From contig JANOJN010000272.1 of NCBI GenBank assembly GCA_031418775.1, positions 1-64,000 of the forward strand: DNA of 64,000 nt, read 5' to 3'. This document shows positions 1 through 8,149 of this stretch, piece after piece; the first letter of the stretch is position 1; every line of letters begins with the position of its first letter. A model generated the notes under the pieces. The model was not told the DNA's origin and ran no database searches. It worked only from the letters and a program-made list of their open reading frames with translations. This DNA comes from JANLQX01 sp031418775 (GTDB taxonomy: Bacteria > Actinomycetota > Acidimicrobiia > Acidimicrobiales > JANYDT01). A program made the translations under genes and the position numbers.

Positions 1-130
1 TCGCGGCCGGGTAGCGCCGACGGACATTGTCCGGGAACTGGTACGGACCGACGTAATCATGGGCGTCGAGATCATCGGGGAGCTCGTCCCGCAACTCCTC
101 GAGAGTCGGCTTCGGTTCCTTCTTGGCCAT
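1..130 (-). CDS. Partial unknown protein, N-terminal 43 residues
   Basis: These are the first 43 codons of a gene that runs off the left edge; the frame is open from an ATG at 130 to the window end. The peptide starts MAKKEPKPTLEELRDELP and is highly charged, with no hydrophobic segment in the visible part. I do not recognise the family. In mycobacteria the gene after thrS-HIT is pgsA, and this N-terminus does not resemble PgsA. No clear Shine-Dalgarno sequence precedes the ATG. It lies downstream of the HIT gene on the same strand, separated by a repeat element. Confidence 0.55.
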   Translation of the reverse strand, partial: MAKKEPKPTLEELRDELPDDLDAHDYVGPYQFPDNVRRRYPAA

Positions 131-234
131 CAGGGGAGCCAACGTACCGGTGTCGCCCGGCTAGCCGTTGGCGTGCTTGGCTTCCCGACCCGGGCGAGTC
201 GCAGGGGAGTCGCCGCAGAGGCCGCATCGACGTC

Positions 235-307
235 TGCGGCCAAACACCTCCCAGCGGTGTTCGGAGGTGTCCAGCCCCCATATATGGGGGCAACCTCTCT
301 CCCAACG
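235..307 (+). repeat. Intergenic two-hairpin repeat, copy 1
   Basis: About 70 bp beginning TGCGGCCAAACACCTCC and ending CAACCTCTCTCCCAACG. An 8-bp stem (ACACCTCC/GGAGGTGT, 11-nt loop) is followed by the perfect palindrome CCCCCATATATGGGGG. Three further copies occur at 20213, 34797 and 46620. This copy ends 2 bp from the stop codon of the minus-strand HIT gene. The rest of the 131-309 gap shows nothing else. Confidence 0.9.
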
Positions 308-309
308 CG

Positions 310-1002
310 CTACCAGGCCGCGCGGAGCCTTGACCAGGTGGTGGAGAGGGCTTCGGGGACCACTCTTGTTTCGGCGATGGCGGTCATGAAGTTGGTGTCG
401 CCGTCCCAGCGGGGGAGCGCGTGGATGTGGAGGTGGCCGGGGATGCCCGCCCCGGCGGCGCGTCCGAGGTTCGCGCCGACATTGAGGCCACCCGGGTTGT
501 AGGCCCGGGTGATGGCGCCGGTGGCGTGACGAACGTGCGCCCACACCTCGGTGTGCTCAGCGTCGTTCAGCTCGTCCAAGGAACCGACGTGGCGGATCGG
601 CATCACCATGAGGTGACCGCTGGTGTAGGGATATGCGTTGAGGATCACGATCGCATCGGTACCCCGGTGCACGATCAGGTTGTTCTCGTCGGATGTTCCC
701 GTGGTGCCCGATCGCAGGATCCGGCAGAACACGCATCGGGCTTCGTCGCCCGCAACCAGTCCCGCGGCCGCGTGGCCGTCTTCCTCGGCCGTGGCCTTCG
801 TGATGTAGTCGCCCCGCCACGAGGCATCGAGCCGTCCGAGCGCAGGTGACGGATCGCCGCCAGGGTCCTCGTCGATGATCTGATTGCACAGCGCGACACA
901 CTCGCTGCAGATGTAGGCCGCGTCCGGGCCGGCGATGAACTTCAGCCGCTCGTCTCGCGTTCTCCCGCAAAACGAGCAGATGAGGGCATCGCCCGAGTTC
1001 AT
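310..1002 (-). CDS. ClpX-type zinc finger fused to HIT-domain (Ap4A phosphorylase-like) protein
   Basis: This 230-residue protein has two recognisable parts. Residues about 8-45 match the N-terminal C4 zinc-binding domain of ClpX: CSFC at 9-12, then the AGPDAAYICSECVALCN segment, giving Cys9, Cys12, Cys32 and Cys35. Residues about 85-230 form a HIT domain with the catalytic triad HLHIHALPRW and the downstream DGDTNFM typical of the actinobacterial Ap4A phosphorylase family (Rv2613c type). The usual protein of this family has no ClpX finger. Its start overlaps the thrS stop by 4 bp (ATGA), so the two are probably translationally coupled. Hydrolysis or phosphorolysis of dinucleoside polyphosphates is inferred from the family; a role for the finger is unknown. 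Confidence 0.85.
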   Translation of the reverse strand: MNSGDALICSFCGRTRDERLKFIAGPDAAYICSECVALCNQIIDEDPGGDPSPALGRLDASWRGDYITKATAEEDGHAAAGLVAGDEARCVFCRILRSGTTGTSDENNLIVHRGTDAIVILNAYPYTSGHLMVMPIRHVGSLDELNDAEHTEVWAHVRHATGAITRAYNPGGLNVGANLGRAAGAGIPGHLHIHALPRWDGDTNFMTAIAETRVVPEALSTTWSRLRAAW

Positions 1003-2954
1003 GCCCGGGCCTCGACCTCGGCGGTCACCGCCGCGATGAAGTCGGCGACCTTCACGCCGCGTTCGACATCCTTGCCGCGGGCGTTCACGCCGACACTCTG
1101 CGCGCTTACGTCATCGTCACCGACCACGAGCACGTAGGGAAGCTTCTCGAGCTTGGCCTTGCGGATACGAGCCCCGAGGGGCTCATCGGCGCGGACAAAA
1201 TCAGCGCGCAGACCAGCGGCTCGGCACTGCGCCGCGACGGACTCGGCATAGGCATCGTGTTCGTCGCGCACACCGAGAACTCGGACCTGAACAGGCGCAA
1301 GCCAGGTCGGGAACGCGCCGGCGTAGTGCTCCAACAGCACGCCGAAGAACCGCTCGACGGAACCCATGAGCGCGCGGTGCAACATGATCGGGCGCTTGCG
1401 GGTGTTGTCGGCGGCGACGTATTCCAAGTCGAAGCGATCGGGCAGGTTGAAGTCGTATTGGATCGTCGACAGCTGCCACTGGCGGCCGATGGCATCGCGG
1501 ACCTTCACGTCGATCTTCGGGCCGTAGAACGCCGCCCCGCCCTCGTCGACGGTGTAGCTCAGGCCTTCGTGCTCCATCGCCGCCACCAGTGCGGCGGTGG
1601 CGTCGGCCCAGCCGGCATCGTCGCCGACAGACTTGTCGGGATCACGAGTGGCCAGCATCGCCTCGAAGTCGGTGAACCCGAACAGCCGCAGGATCTCGAT
1701 CACGAAGTGCAGCAGCGAGATGATCTCGGCGGCCGCCTGCTCCTGGGCACAGAAGATGTGGGCGTCGTCCTGGGTGAAGCCGCGGATGCGCATCAGACCG
1801 TGCAGGGTGCCGGCTCGTTCATAGCGGTAGACGGTGCCGAGCTCGAACAACCGCAACGGCAGCTCACGGTACGAGCGCTGACGCGACCGGAACACCAGGC
1901 AGTGCATCGGGCAGTTCATCGGCTTCGGGTAGTACGTCCCGTTGTCCATCTCCATCGGGGGATACATGCCGTCCTTGTAGAACGACAGATGGCCCGAGGT
2001 CTCGAACAGGCGCGCATTCGCGAGGTGCGGGGTATAGGCGAATTCGTAGCCGCCCGCCGCGTGGCGAGAACGTGACTCGTCCTCCATGAGCTTACGGATG
2101 ATGGCGCCCTTCGGGTGCCACACGGCCAGGCCACCGCCCAACTCCTGAGGAAAGCTGAGCAGGTCGAGTTCGACGGCCAGCTTGCGGTGGTCGCGCTTCT
2201 CGGCCTCTTCGAGCCGGGTGAGGTGCTCCTGGAGCGCCTTGTTCGACTCCCACGCGGTGCCGTAGATGCGCTGGAGCATCGGGCGCTTCTCGTCGCCACG
2301 CCAATAGGCGCCGGCAACCTTCATGAGCTTGAACGAGCCGAGTCGCCCGGTTGACGGCACATGCGGGCCGAGGCAGAGATCCACGAAGTCGTCGCGGTTG
2401 CGGTAGTAGCTGACGATGGTGCCGCCGCCACCCTCGGCCGCGTCTTCGCGGCCACCAACGCCTTTGATGATCTCGACTTTGAACGGCTGATCGGCGAACA
2501 GCGCCAGACCTTCCTCGAGGGGCAACTCGCCGCGGACGAAGGGCTGGTTCTCCTTGACGATCTCGCTCATGCGGCCTTCGATGCGGGTCAGATCGCTTTC
2601 GGTGAACCGGGCACCGTCGGGCAATTCGAAGTCGTAGTAAAAGCCGTTGTCGATCGCCGGTCCGATGGCGTACTTGGCGCCGGGCCACAGATCACACACG
2701 GCCTGGGCCAGCACGTGGGCCGTGGAGTGGCGCAGCACATGGCGTCCGTCTTCGGAATCGGCGGTCACGATGGCGACGGACGCACCGTCGGGGAGCTCCC
2801 GGTTCAGGTCGACGACCTCGCCGTTCACCTTCCCGGCCAATGCCGCTTTGGCGAGCCGGGCACCGATCGAGGCTGCGAGATCAGCCGTCGTCGACCCGGT
2901 CGGCAGTTCTTTGGCGGAGCCGTCGGGAAGGGTGAGGGTGATCTGGTCGGACAT
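999..2954 (-). CDS. thrS: Threonine--tRNA ligase
   Basis: Charges tRNA-Thr with threonine in the cytosol. The 651-residue product has the full architecture: an N-terminal TGS domain (about 1-65), the second additional (editing) domain with the HSTAHVLAQAV motif, a class II catalytic core with MNCPMHC, YRYERAGTLHGLMRIRGFT (motif 2) and HRALMGSVERF (motif 3), and a C-terminal anticodon-binding domain. I chose the ATG at 2954, which gives the family-like start MSDQITLTLPDGS and has AAGGA about 10 nt upstream; the frame is open further to 3107. The stop overlaps the start of the HIT gene, an order conserved in actinobacteria. I see no T-box leader. Confidence 0.97.
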   Translation of the reverse strand: MSDQITLTLPDGSAKELPTGSTTADLAASIGARLAKAALAGKVNGEVVDLNRELPDGASVAIVTADSEDGRHVLRHSTAHVLAQAVCDLWPGAKYAIGPAIDNGFYYDFELPDGARFTESDLTRIEGRMSEIVKENQPFVRGELPLEEGLALFADQPFKVEIIKGVGGREDAAEGGGGTIVSYYRNRDDFVDLCLGPHVPSTGRLGSFKLMKVAGAYWRGDEKRPMLQRIYGTAWESNKALQEHLTRLEEAEKRDHRKLAVELDLLSFPQELGGGLAVWHPKGAIIRKLMEDESRSRHAAGGYEFAYTPHLANARLFETSGHLSFYKDGMYPPMEMDNGTYYPKPMNCPMHCLVFRSRQRSYRELPLRLFELGTVYRYERAGTLHGLMRIRGFTQDDAHIFCAQEQAAAEIISLLHFVIEILRLFGFTDFEAMLATRDPDKSVGDDAGWADATAALVAAMEHEGLSYTVDEGGAAFYGPKIDVKVRDAIGRQWQLSTIQYDFNLPDRFDLEYVAADNTRKRPIMLHRALMGSVERFFGVLLEHYAGAFPTWLAPVQVRVLGVRDEHDAYAESVAAQCRAAGLRADFVRADEPLGARIRKAKLEKLPYVLVVGDDDVSAQSVGVNARGKDVERGVKVADFIAAVTAEVEARA

Positions 2955-3072
2955 AGCAGCACAATCCTTGCGGGAGTGGTACGAGGCGCGGGCCCCGCAC
3001 AACGGCAGAGCCGTAGAGCCTAGGGCCACCCCCTGCGAGCGCCGGGGCACCTTTTGCGGCCGGCTCAGGACG

Positions 3073-3102
3073 GCCCCGGGTCCCCCTCGAAGCCCCCGGG
3101 GC
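3073..3102 (-). terminator. Possible hairpin between SulP gene and thrS
   Basis: An 8-bp GC stem (GCCCCGGG at 3073-3080 with CCCGGGGC at 3095-3102) lies about 50 bp after the stop of the SulP gene and upstream of thrS. No T tract follows, so termination is only a guess. Confidence 0.35.
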
Positions 3103-3149
3103 GACACGTTGTTCGGTGTTTCGGCGCGCCAGCCCGGGAGAGCGTCGTG

Positions 3150-4877
3150 TCAGCGGTCCTCCCAGTCGGTCCATGTCACGTGGTAGTCGGTGATGTACCG
3201 CTTGACTGCTTCGCCCGTCGTTCGGGCGAAGCGGTGCGGGCTCACATCGCCGACGACGTCGTAGCTCAGGAGCTGATCTCGCACATGTCCCTTGAGCTCG
3301 GAGAACCGGACTTCGATACCGCGGCCGCCGAGGTCGTCGAACAGCTCCCGCAGCACGTCGGCTGCCGTGGTGTCGATGTCGGTCATCGGTTCCGCAGTGA
3401 TGATCACGCAACTGACGGGCGTCGGTGAATCGCCGATCCGCCGTTCCAGATCGTCGGCGAAGTAGCGGGCGTTCGCGAAGTACATCGGCGCGTCGAAGCG
3501 GTACAACAACAATCCCGGCACCCGGCGGCCTTCGGGGTGGCGGGCATCTTCGTGGTATCCCTTCAGACCGTCGACGCGGACGAGCTCGGCGGTGTGGGGC
3601 TTCCACGACCGGCGGAGGAAGTCGAGCACCGACAAGATGATGGCCACCACGACTCCGCTGATCGGGCCCAACCAGGCGACCGCGACGAAGGCGGCGAGCG
3701 AGAGGAAGAACTCACTGCGCCGGACCCGGAACAGCCGTACCAGCGCCGGAAGGTCGATGAGGGTGAAGGCCGCGGCGACCACGATCGCCGCCAGCGACGT
3801 CGCCGGCAGGTGCCGAAACGCCCCCGGGGTCAGGTACGAAATGACCAGCAGGACCGAGGCTGCCGTCACCCCGGTCAGCTGCGTGCGCGATCCTGCGGCC
3901 TCGGCGACCGGCGTGCGTGAGTTGCTGGCGCTGATCGGGAACCCGCGGAAGAACCCCGATGCGACGTTGGCGATGCCCAGCGCCACCAACTCGTGGTTGG
4001 CGTCGACTCGTTCGTGTCGGCGAAGTGCCATCGTGCGTGACACCACGCTCGTGTCGGCGAAGGACACGAACGCAATACCGAGCGCGGCGCCGAACAACGT
4101 CCGGGCCGTGTCCCAGTCGATCTGGGGGAGGGACGGCGACGGGAGGCCCTGGGGCAGGTCGCCGACGAGCGGAACTCCTCGTCTGCCGAGATCGAAGGCG
4201 AGCGCGGCGGCGATGCCGCTCAGCACGACGACGAGCGCGACCGGGATCCGCGGCGACCAGGAACGCAGAACGACGATGCCGGCGACGGATGCAAGCCCGA
4301 CACCAACGGCCCACCTGTTCGTCCTTCCGTCGCCGAGTGCGCTGGCGAATTGGCGGATCTGGTCGTGCAGCGACTCACCGCTGACCGAGAACCCGCACAG
4401 CTTCGCTCCCTGGCTGACGATGATCGTGACGGCGATGCCGTTGAGGTACCCGTAGCGAACCGGGGCGGAGAGCAGCTCGGAGATGAAGCCGAAGCGGGCC
4501 AATCCGGCGACGACGCAGATGACCCCGGCGGCTATCGACAATGCGCCGGCGATCGCGATCGCCTCGTTCGGATTGCCTGCAGCGAGCGGCACCACCGCGG
4601 TAGCAATCAGCGGTGTGAGCGAGGAGTCGGGGCCGAGCACCATGATGCGCGACGGTCCCGCGATCGCGTACGCGAGCAACGGGATGATCGTTGCGTACAA
4701 GCCCGTCACCGCCGGCAGGCCCGCCGCGGTCGCGTACGCCATCCCCGCGGGCGCGAGCAGCCCGGTCAGCACTATTCCGGCGGCAATGTCCTTGCCGAGC
4801 CACGCCCGCTGATACCTCTGCAACTGGCGGATTGCCGGCACCGAGCGAACAAGCCGACCGATGCGTTGCGCGCTCAC
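3150..4877 (-). CDS. SulP-family anion (sulfate-type) transporter with STAS domain
   Basis: A membrane transporter of the SulP/SLC26 family. The N-terminal two thirds hold about ten hydrophobic segments starting with the family signature region (AGIVLTGLLAPAGMAYATAAGLP), and the C-terminal 130 residues form a cytoplasmic STAS domain (MTDIDTTAADVLREL). The substrate cannot be read from sequence; sulfate or bicarbonate are the usual options. The frame is open to an ATG at 4919, but that would leave only 18 bp to the divergent sigma gene. I prefer the GTG at 4877, preceded by TAACGT at a spacing that fits a leaderless transcript. Its neighbour is the divergent ECF sigma factor, which may control it. 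Confidence 0.85.
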   Translation of the reverse strand: MSAQRIGRLVRSVPAIRQLQRYQRAWLGKDIAAGIVLTGLLAPAGMAYATAAGLPAVTGLYATIIPLLAYAIAGPSRIMVLGPDSSLTPLIATAVVPLAAGNPNEAIAIAGALSIAAGVICVVAGLARFGFISELLSAPVRYGYLNGIAVTIIVSQGAKLCGFSVSGESLHDQIRQFASALGDGRTNRWAVGVGLASVAGIVVLRSWSPRIPVALVVVLSGIAAALAFDLGRRGVPLVGDLPQGLPSPSLPQIDWDTARTLFGAALGIAFVSFADTSVVSRTMALRRHERVDANHELVALGIANVASGFFRGFPISASNSRTPVAEAAGSRTQLTGVTAASVLLVISYLTPGAFRHLPATSLAAIVVAAAFTLIDLPALVRLFRVRRSEFFLSLAAFVAVAWLGPISGVVVAIILSVLDFLRRSWKPHTAELVRVDGLKGYHEDARHPEGRRVPGLLLYRFDAPMYFANARYFADDLERRIGDSPTPVSCVIITAEPMTDIDTTAADVLRELFDDLGGRGIEVRFSELKGHVRDQLLSYDVVGDVSPHRFARTTGEAVKRYITDYHVTWTDWEDR

Positions 4878-4903
4878 GGGAGTGACGTTAGGTCCCGGTA
4901 CCC

Positions 4904-4939
4904 ACCGAAGACATTTCACCGACAGGACATTTCTTCGGT
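4904..4939. promoter_or_regulatory. Direct and inverted repeats in divergent SulP/sigma promoter region
   Basis: ACATTTC occurs twice in direct orientation (4911-4917 and 4927-4933, 16 bp apart), flanked by the inverted pair ACCGAAG (4904-4910) and CTTCGGT (4933-4939). The site sits between the divergent starts and is a candidate binding site for the sigma factor or another regulator. Confidence 0.4.
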
Positions 4940-5504
4940 GAACCGTCGGAGTTCACGACGCAGCAGCGATACTCCAGCTGTGGGAATTGCCTTCGAGGAA
5001 GCCGAGCACGGCGAGTCGCTGTTGCGGCTCTACGACGACGCTCTCCCGCGTGTGTTCGGCTACCTCCGGAACCGCTGCGAGTCGCACTCGGCCGCGGAGG
5101 AACTCACCAGCGAGACCTTCCTCGCTGCCGTTTCCCAGATCCGAAAGGGGGTGCTCGACGAAGTGACCGTCGCTTGGCTCATCGGTATTGCCCGTCACAA
5201 GCTTCTCGACCACTGGCGTCGGGGTGACTCCGGATCATCTGACTCGTTCGATCCGGCGATACCACCGAACGACCCCGCGCTCCACGAAGACCCCTGGGAC
5301 GCCGTGCTCGACCAACACCGGGTCGCCGTCGTTCTCGCAAAGCTCGGCGCTCATCACCGCAGCGCACTCACCCTGCGCTACGTCGACGGTCTTCCCGTCG
5401 CCGACGTCGCCGAAACACTCGGCCGGACGCTTCACGCCACCGAGGCGCTTCTCGTCCGCGCCCGCCTCGCGTTCCGCCGTCTCTACGAAGGGAGCGACCG
5501 ATGA
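4938..5504 (+). CDS. ECF-type RNA polymerase sigma factor
   Basis: A sigma-70 family factor of the extracytoplasmic-function type, 188 residues from the GTG at 4938 (an alternative in-frame GTG at 4980 gives 174). Region 2 is the stretch LLRLYDDALPRVFGYLRNR through TVAWLIGIARHKLLDHWRR. Region 4 contains LGAHHRSALTLRYVDGLPVADVAETLG, the helix-turn-helix that reads the -35 element. The gene ends in an ATGA overlap with the VOC protein. No anti-sigma factor is visible beside it. Actinobacteria often pair such sigma factors with a VOC protein carrying the N-terminal segment seen here, so the neighbour may take part in its control or be its target. Confidence 0.85.
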   Translation: MNRRSSRRSSDTPAVGIAFEEAEHGESLLRLYDDALPRVFGYLRNRCESHSAAEELTSETFLAAVSQIRKGVLDEVTVAWLIGIARHKLLDHWRRGDSGSSDSFDPAIPPNDPALHEDPWDAVLDQHRVAVVLAKLGAHHRSALTLRYVDGLPVADVAETLGRTLHATEALLVRARLAFRRLYEGSDR

Positions 5505-6448
5505 GTTCGGCATTTGACTCGCTTCGCCGGATCGACTTGCCCGGCCCGGTCGACACGCGCTTTGCGTCCGAACTGAAGCAGCGCATTGCCGTCGCGCTTG
5601 GCCTCGACCACGCCGGCCCCAGTTCTCCACCTCCTCTTTCCGCCCCGGATCGGAGCACCATGTCCGCACAGATCGTTCCGCAAACCATCACGCCGTATGT
5701 GTGCGTTCGCGATGGCCGTGCCGCGCTGGACTGGTACCGGACCTACTTCGGTGCGGCCGTGTCGAACGTCTTCGATAGCGATGGCAAGGTCGGCCACGCC
5801 GAGCTCGAGTTCGGTGGAGCGGTGTTCTACCTCTCCGATGAGTTCCCGGAGATCGACGTGCTGGCGCCACCGACGCTCGGTGCGGGGCACTCGCACGCGA
5901 TGGTTGTTCGGGTCGCTGACGTGGACGCCATCGTTGCCCGCTCCGTCGAGGGTGGCGCAACGGCAACCGACGTCACCGAAGGCCATGGCAGCCGCAACGC
6001 ATGGCTTGTGGATCCCTTCGGTCATCGCTGGAACCTCGGAACACCCGTAGTATCGGCGGCCGATGCGTCGGCACGACGCGCTCCGTCGGAGCCGTATTAC
6101 CTGACGCTCACGACTGCCGACGTCGAGCGCGGCGCGGCGTTCTACGGAGCCGTCCTCGGGTGGGAGTTCAGTGAGCCGTTCAACGGCGGACGCCACGTCG
6201 AGAACACCAAGACGCCCATCGGGATGCGGCCGCCGGTCAATCCCTTCAGCACGACCGCGCCGGGGGAGGTCACCATGTGGTGGACGGTACGGGACTTCGA
6301 TGCCGCAGTTCAACGAGTCCGTGAAGCCGGAGGTTCCGTCGAAAGTATGAATACCTACGACTCCGGTCGCGAGGCCGTGTGTCGTGACGACCAGGGCGTC
6401 GAGTTCCGCCTCAGCGAACCCGCCCCAGGTTACGACGTGCAGCGCTGA
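5501..6448 (+). CDS. Two-domain VOC (glyoxalase-fold) protein coupled to ECF sigma factor
   Basis: The 315-residue product starts with about 50 residues (MSSAFDSLRRIDLPGPVDTR and on) that match the leader of VOC proteins found behind ECF sigma genes in actinobacteria. Two vicinal-oxygen-chelate domains follow: residues about 60-175 (TPYVCVRDGRAALDWY, ending LVDPFGHRWNLGTP) and about 190-310 (PYYLTLTTADVERGAAFY). The first domain is of the PhnB/glyoxalase-like type; the second resembles antibiotic-resistance or glyoxalase-like folds. The ligand is unknown. The start codon overlaps the sigma stop by 4 bp, so it is co-translated with the sigma factor. An internal ATG (MSAQIVPQT) could produce a form lacking the leader. 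Confidence 0.8.
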   Translation: MSSAFDSLRRIDLPGPVDTRFASELKQRIAVALGLDHAGPSSPPPLSAPDRSTMSAQIVPQTITPYVCVRDGRAALDWYRTYFGAAVSNVFDSDGKVGHAELEFGGAVFYLSDEFPEIDVLAPPTLGAGHSHAMVVRVADVDAIVARSVEGGATATDVTEGHGSRNAWLVDPFGHRWNLGTPVVSAADASARRAPSEPYYLTLTTADVERGAAFYGAVLGWEFSEPFNGGRHVENTKTPIGMRPPVNPFSTTAPGEVTMWWTVRDFDAAVQRVREAGGSVESMNTYDSGREAVCRDDQGVEFRLSEPAPGYDVQR

Positions 6449-6522
6449 GACGGAGGAAGCCCGGGTCGCGTCACGAGCGACCGAGGCTTGATTCTCGCTC
6501 GGCGATCGTTGCGTGTGATCGG

Positions 6523-6942
6523 TCAGAGGTCGAACGACTCGGCGAGGAGATCGCGGAGATCGTCGTCGAGGTCCGTAGGAGTCTCCAGGTTGGCGACGAA
6601 CCACTTCGTCGCCGAGTCGCGTCCGTTGGTCATCGGCTTGTTGCGGATCGTGCGATGGCGAACGTCGCGTCGCATCGGGAAGCCCAGGGCCACCCACGTC
6701 CGCTTCGGACGGAGCTGGATCCAGCTCGACGGTCGTTTGAAGAAGATGCCGACGGAGACCGGCTCGATCGTGACGGGACCGAGCGTGTCAACGAACGCTC
6801 GGACCGCTTCGAAGATGGGGCGTTCGAAGGAGGGGCCCGTCGAGAAGTACTCCTCGACCGTCATGGCCGGAGCGCACTCGTGCGACTGACGATTCCTTCG
6901 GAACGAACGTCGACACGACGGACACGTCCACGGATCAGCCAT
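6523..6942 (-). CDS. DUF5655-domain protein with N-terminal zinc finger
   Basis: A 139-residue soluble protein. The N-terminus WTCPSCRRSFRRNRQSHEC is a C2HC-like finger, and the rest (EEYFSTGPSFERPIFEAVRAF through ALGFPMRRDVRHRTIR) matches the DUF5655 domain. The function is unknown; such proteins occur widely in actinobacteria as single genes. It lies 19 bp downstream of the mshC stop on the same strand and may be read through from it. The gap on its other side (6449-6522) shows no gene. Confidence 0.7.
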   Translation of the reverse strand: MADPWTCPSCRRSFRRNRQSHECAPAMTVEEYFSTGPSFERPIFEAVRAFVDTLGPVTIEPVSVGIFFKRPSSWIQLRPKRTWVALGFPMRRDVRHRTIRNKPMTNGRDSATKWFVANLETPTDLDDDLRDLLAESFDL

Positions 6943-6961
6943 GCGTGCCCAGGCGGTAGCG

Positions 6962-8080
6962 CTACAGGATGACGCCGAGGAGGAGGGCGGCGGTCGACAC
7001 GCCCTCGCCTCGTGCTACTGCAGCGTCGATCGCCGCCACGGCAGCCGGTGTGTCGAGATCGTTGTCGAGACATGCCCGGACTTCGTCGAGCGCGCCGTCG
7101 CCTTGGCCCGCCGCTCGCCACGCGGCGAGGCGTTCAACTCCGGTCAGGAGCAGATGATCGAACCACTCCCAACCGTCGCGGTAGTGGTGCGCCACGATGA
7201 TGAGACGGATCGCCATCGGGTCATAGCCCTCGGCCGTCAAGTCGCTGACGTAACGGAGGTTGCCGAGTGACTTCGACATCTTGACGCCGTCGAGCTTCAC
7301 GTAGGACTGGTGCATCCAATGCCGGGCCAGTGGTTGGCCGGTCGCTGCCTCGGACTGGGCCGCCTCGCACTCGTGGTGAGGGAAGATCAGGTCCTCGCCA
7401 CCACCGTGCAGATCGAGCGTGGTGGTCCCCAGTTCACGCATGGACAACGCAGAGCACTCGATGTGCCACCCTGGACGGCCGGGACCCCACAAGGACTCCC
7501 ACGACGGCTCGTCGGGCAGCGAGGGCTGCCACAGGATGAAGTCGAGTGGATCGCGTTTGTTCGGGTCCTCGACGTTGCCGCCCCGCTCTGCGGCGTAGGT
7601 GAGCATCTGCTCCCTCGAGTACCCGCTGATCTGTCCGAAATGCTCGAACGACGCCACGTCGAAGTACACCGCGCCGCCCGCCTGATAAGCGTGGCCGCTC
7701 TGGAGCACCTTGTCGATGAACCCGAGAATGTCGGGAATGGCGCTCGTCGCCCGCGGCTCCGACCATGACGCAAGCTGGCCGAGAACCCGCATGTCCTCAT
7801 CGAACTTGGCCACTTCCTCGGCCGCGAGATCGAGGTAGTGGACCCCCTTCTCCCGCGCCTTGGCCAGGATCGAGTCGTCTACGTCGGTGATGTTGCGCAC
7901 GCAGCGGGTCTCGTGGCCGAGGTCGCGCAGCCGTCGTTGGAGCACGTCGTACGTGATGAAACAGGCGGCGTGACCGATATGGGTGGTGTCGTAGGGCGTG
8001 ACACCGCAGGTGTAGATCTTCACGATCGGGTCGGGTTCGAAGGGCACGACCGACCGGCGGGCGGTGTCATAGAGCTTCAT
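6962..8080 (-). CDS. mshC: Cysteine:GlcN-Ins ligase, mycothiol biosynthesis (MshC-type)
   Basis: Predicted to join cysteine to glucosaminyl-inositol, the third step of mycothiol synthesis. The protein is a paralog of cysteinyl-tRNA synthetase: TCGVTPYDTTHIGHAA (HIGH motif and zinc Cys), WHIECSALSM, GGGEDLIFPHHECEAAQSEA and KMSKSLGN (KMSKS). Three points favour MshC over CysS: the HAACFITYDVLQRR helix, the stretch RLIIVAHHYRDGWEW followed by RLAAWRAA, and the stop after only about 372 residues, without the C-terminal tRNA-binding domain. I chose the ATG at 8080 (MKLYDTA); a GTG two codons upstream is possible. No other mycothiol gene is in the window. Confidence 0.8.
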   Translation of the reverse strand: MKLYDTARRSVVPFEPDPIVKIYTCGVTPYDTTHIGHAACFITYDVLQRRLRDLGHETRCVRNITDVDDSILAKAREKGVHYLDLAAEEVAKFDEDMRVLGQLASWSEPRATSAIPDILGFIDKVLQSGHAYQAGGAVYFDVASFEHFGQISGYSREQMLTYAAERGGNVEDPNKRDPLDFILWQPSLPDEPSWESLWGPGRPGWHIECSALSMRELGTTTLDLHGGGEDLIFPHHECEAAQSEAATGQPLARHWMHQSYVKLDGVKMSKSLGNLRYVSDLTAEGYDPMAIRLIIVAHHYRDGWEWFDHLLLTGVERLAAWRAAGQGDGALDEVRACLDNDLDTPAAVAAIDAAVARGEGVSTAALLLGVIL

Positions 8081-8149
8081 CGGCACGGCGAACGTTCTAG
8101 ACGACAGACGGAGACTCGGCAGGCTGCTCGCCCACGCGACGGTGAAGGG

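Noticed and set aside
2955..3149. Possible T-box or other riboswitch before thrS
   Set aside because: No T-box consensus or specifier stem could be found; only one GC hairpin nearer the SulP stop.
5483..6697. A 404-codon open frame on the minus strand
   Set aside because: It is antisense to the clear VOC gene and has no family features; high-GC sequence gives long chance frames.
6962..8080. Cysteinyl-tRNA synthetase (cysS)
   Set aside because: Motifs are shared, but the short length, missing C-terminal domain and MshC-type blocks such as AHHYRDGWEW favour mshC.
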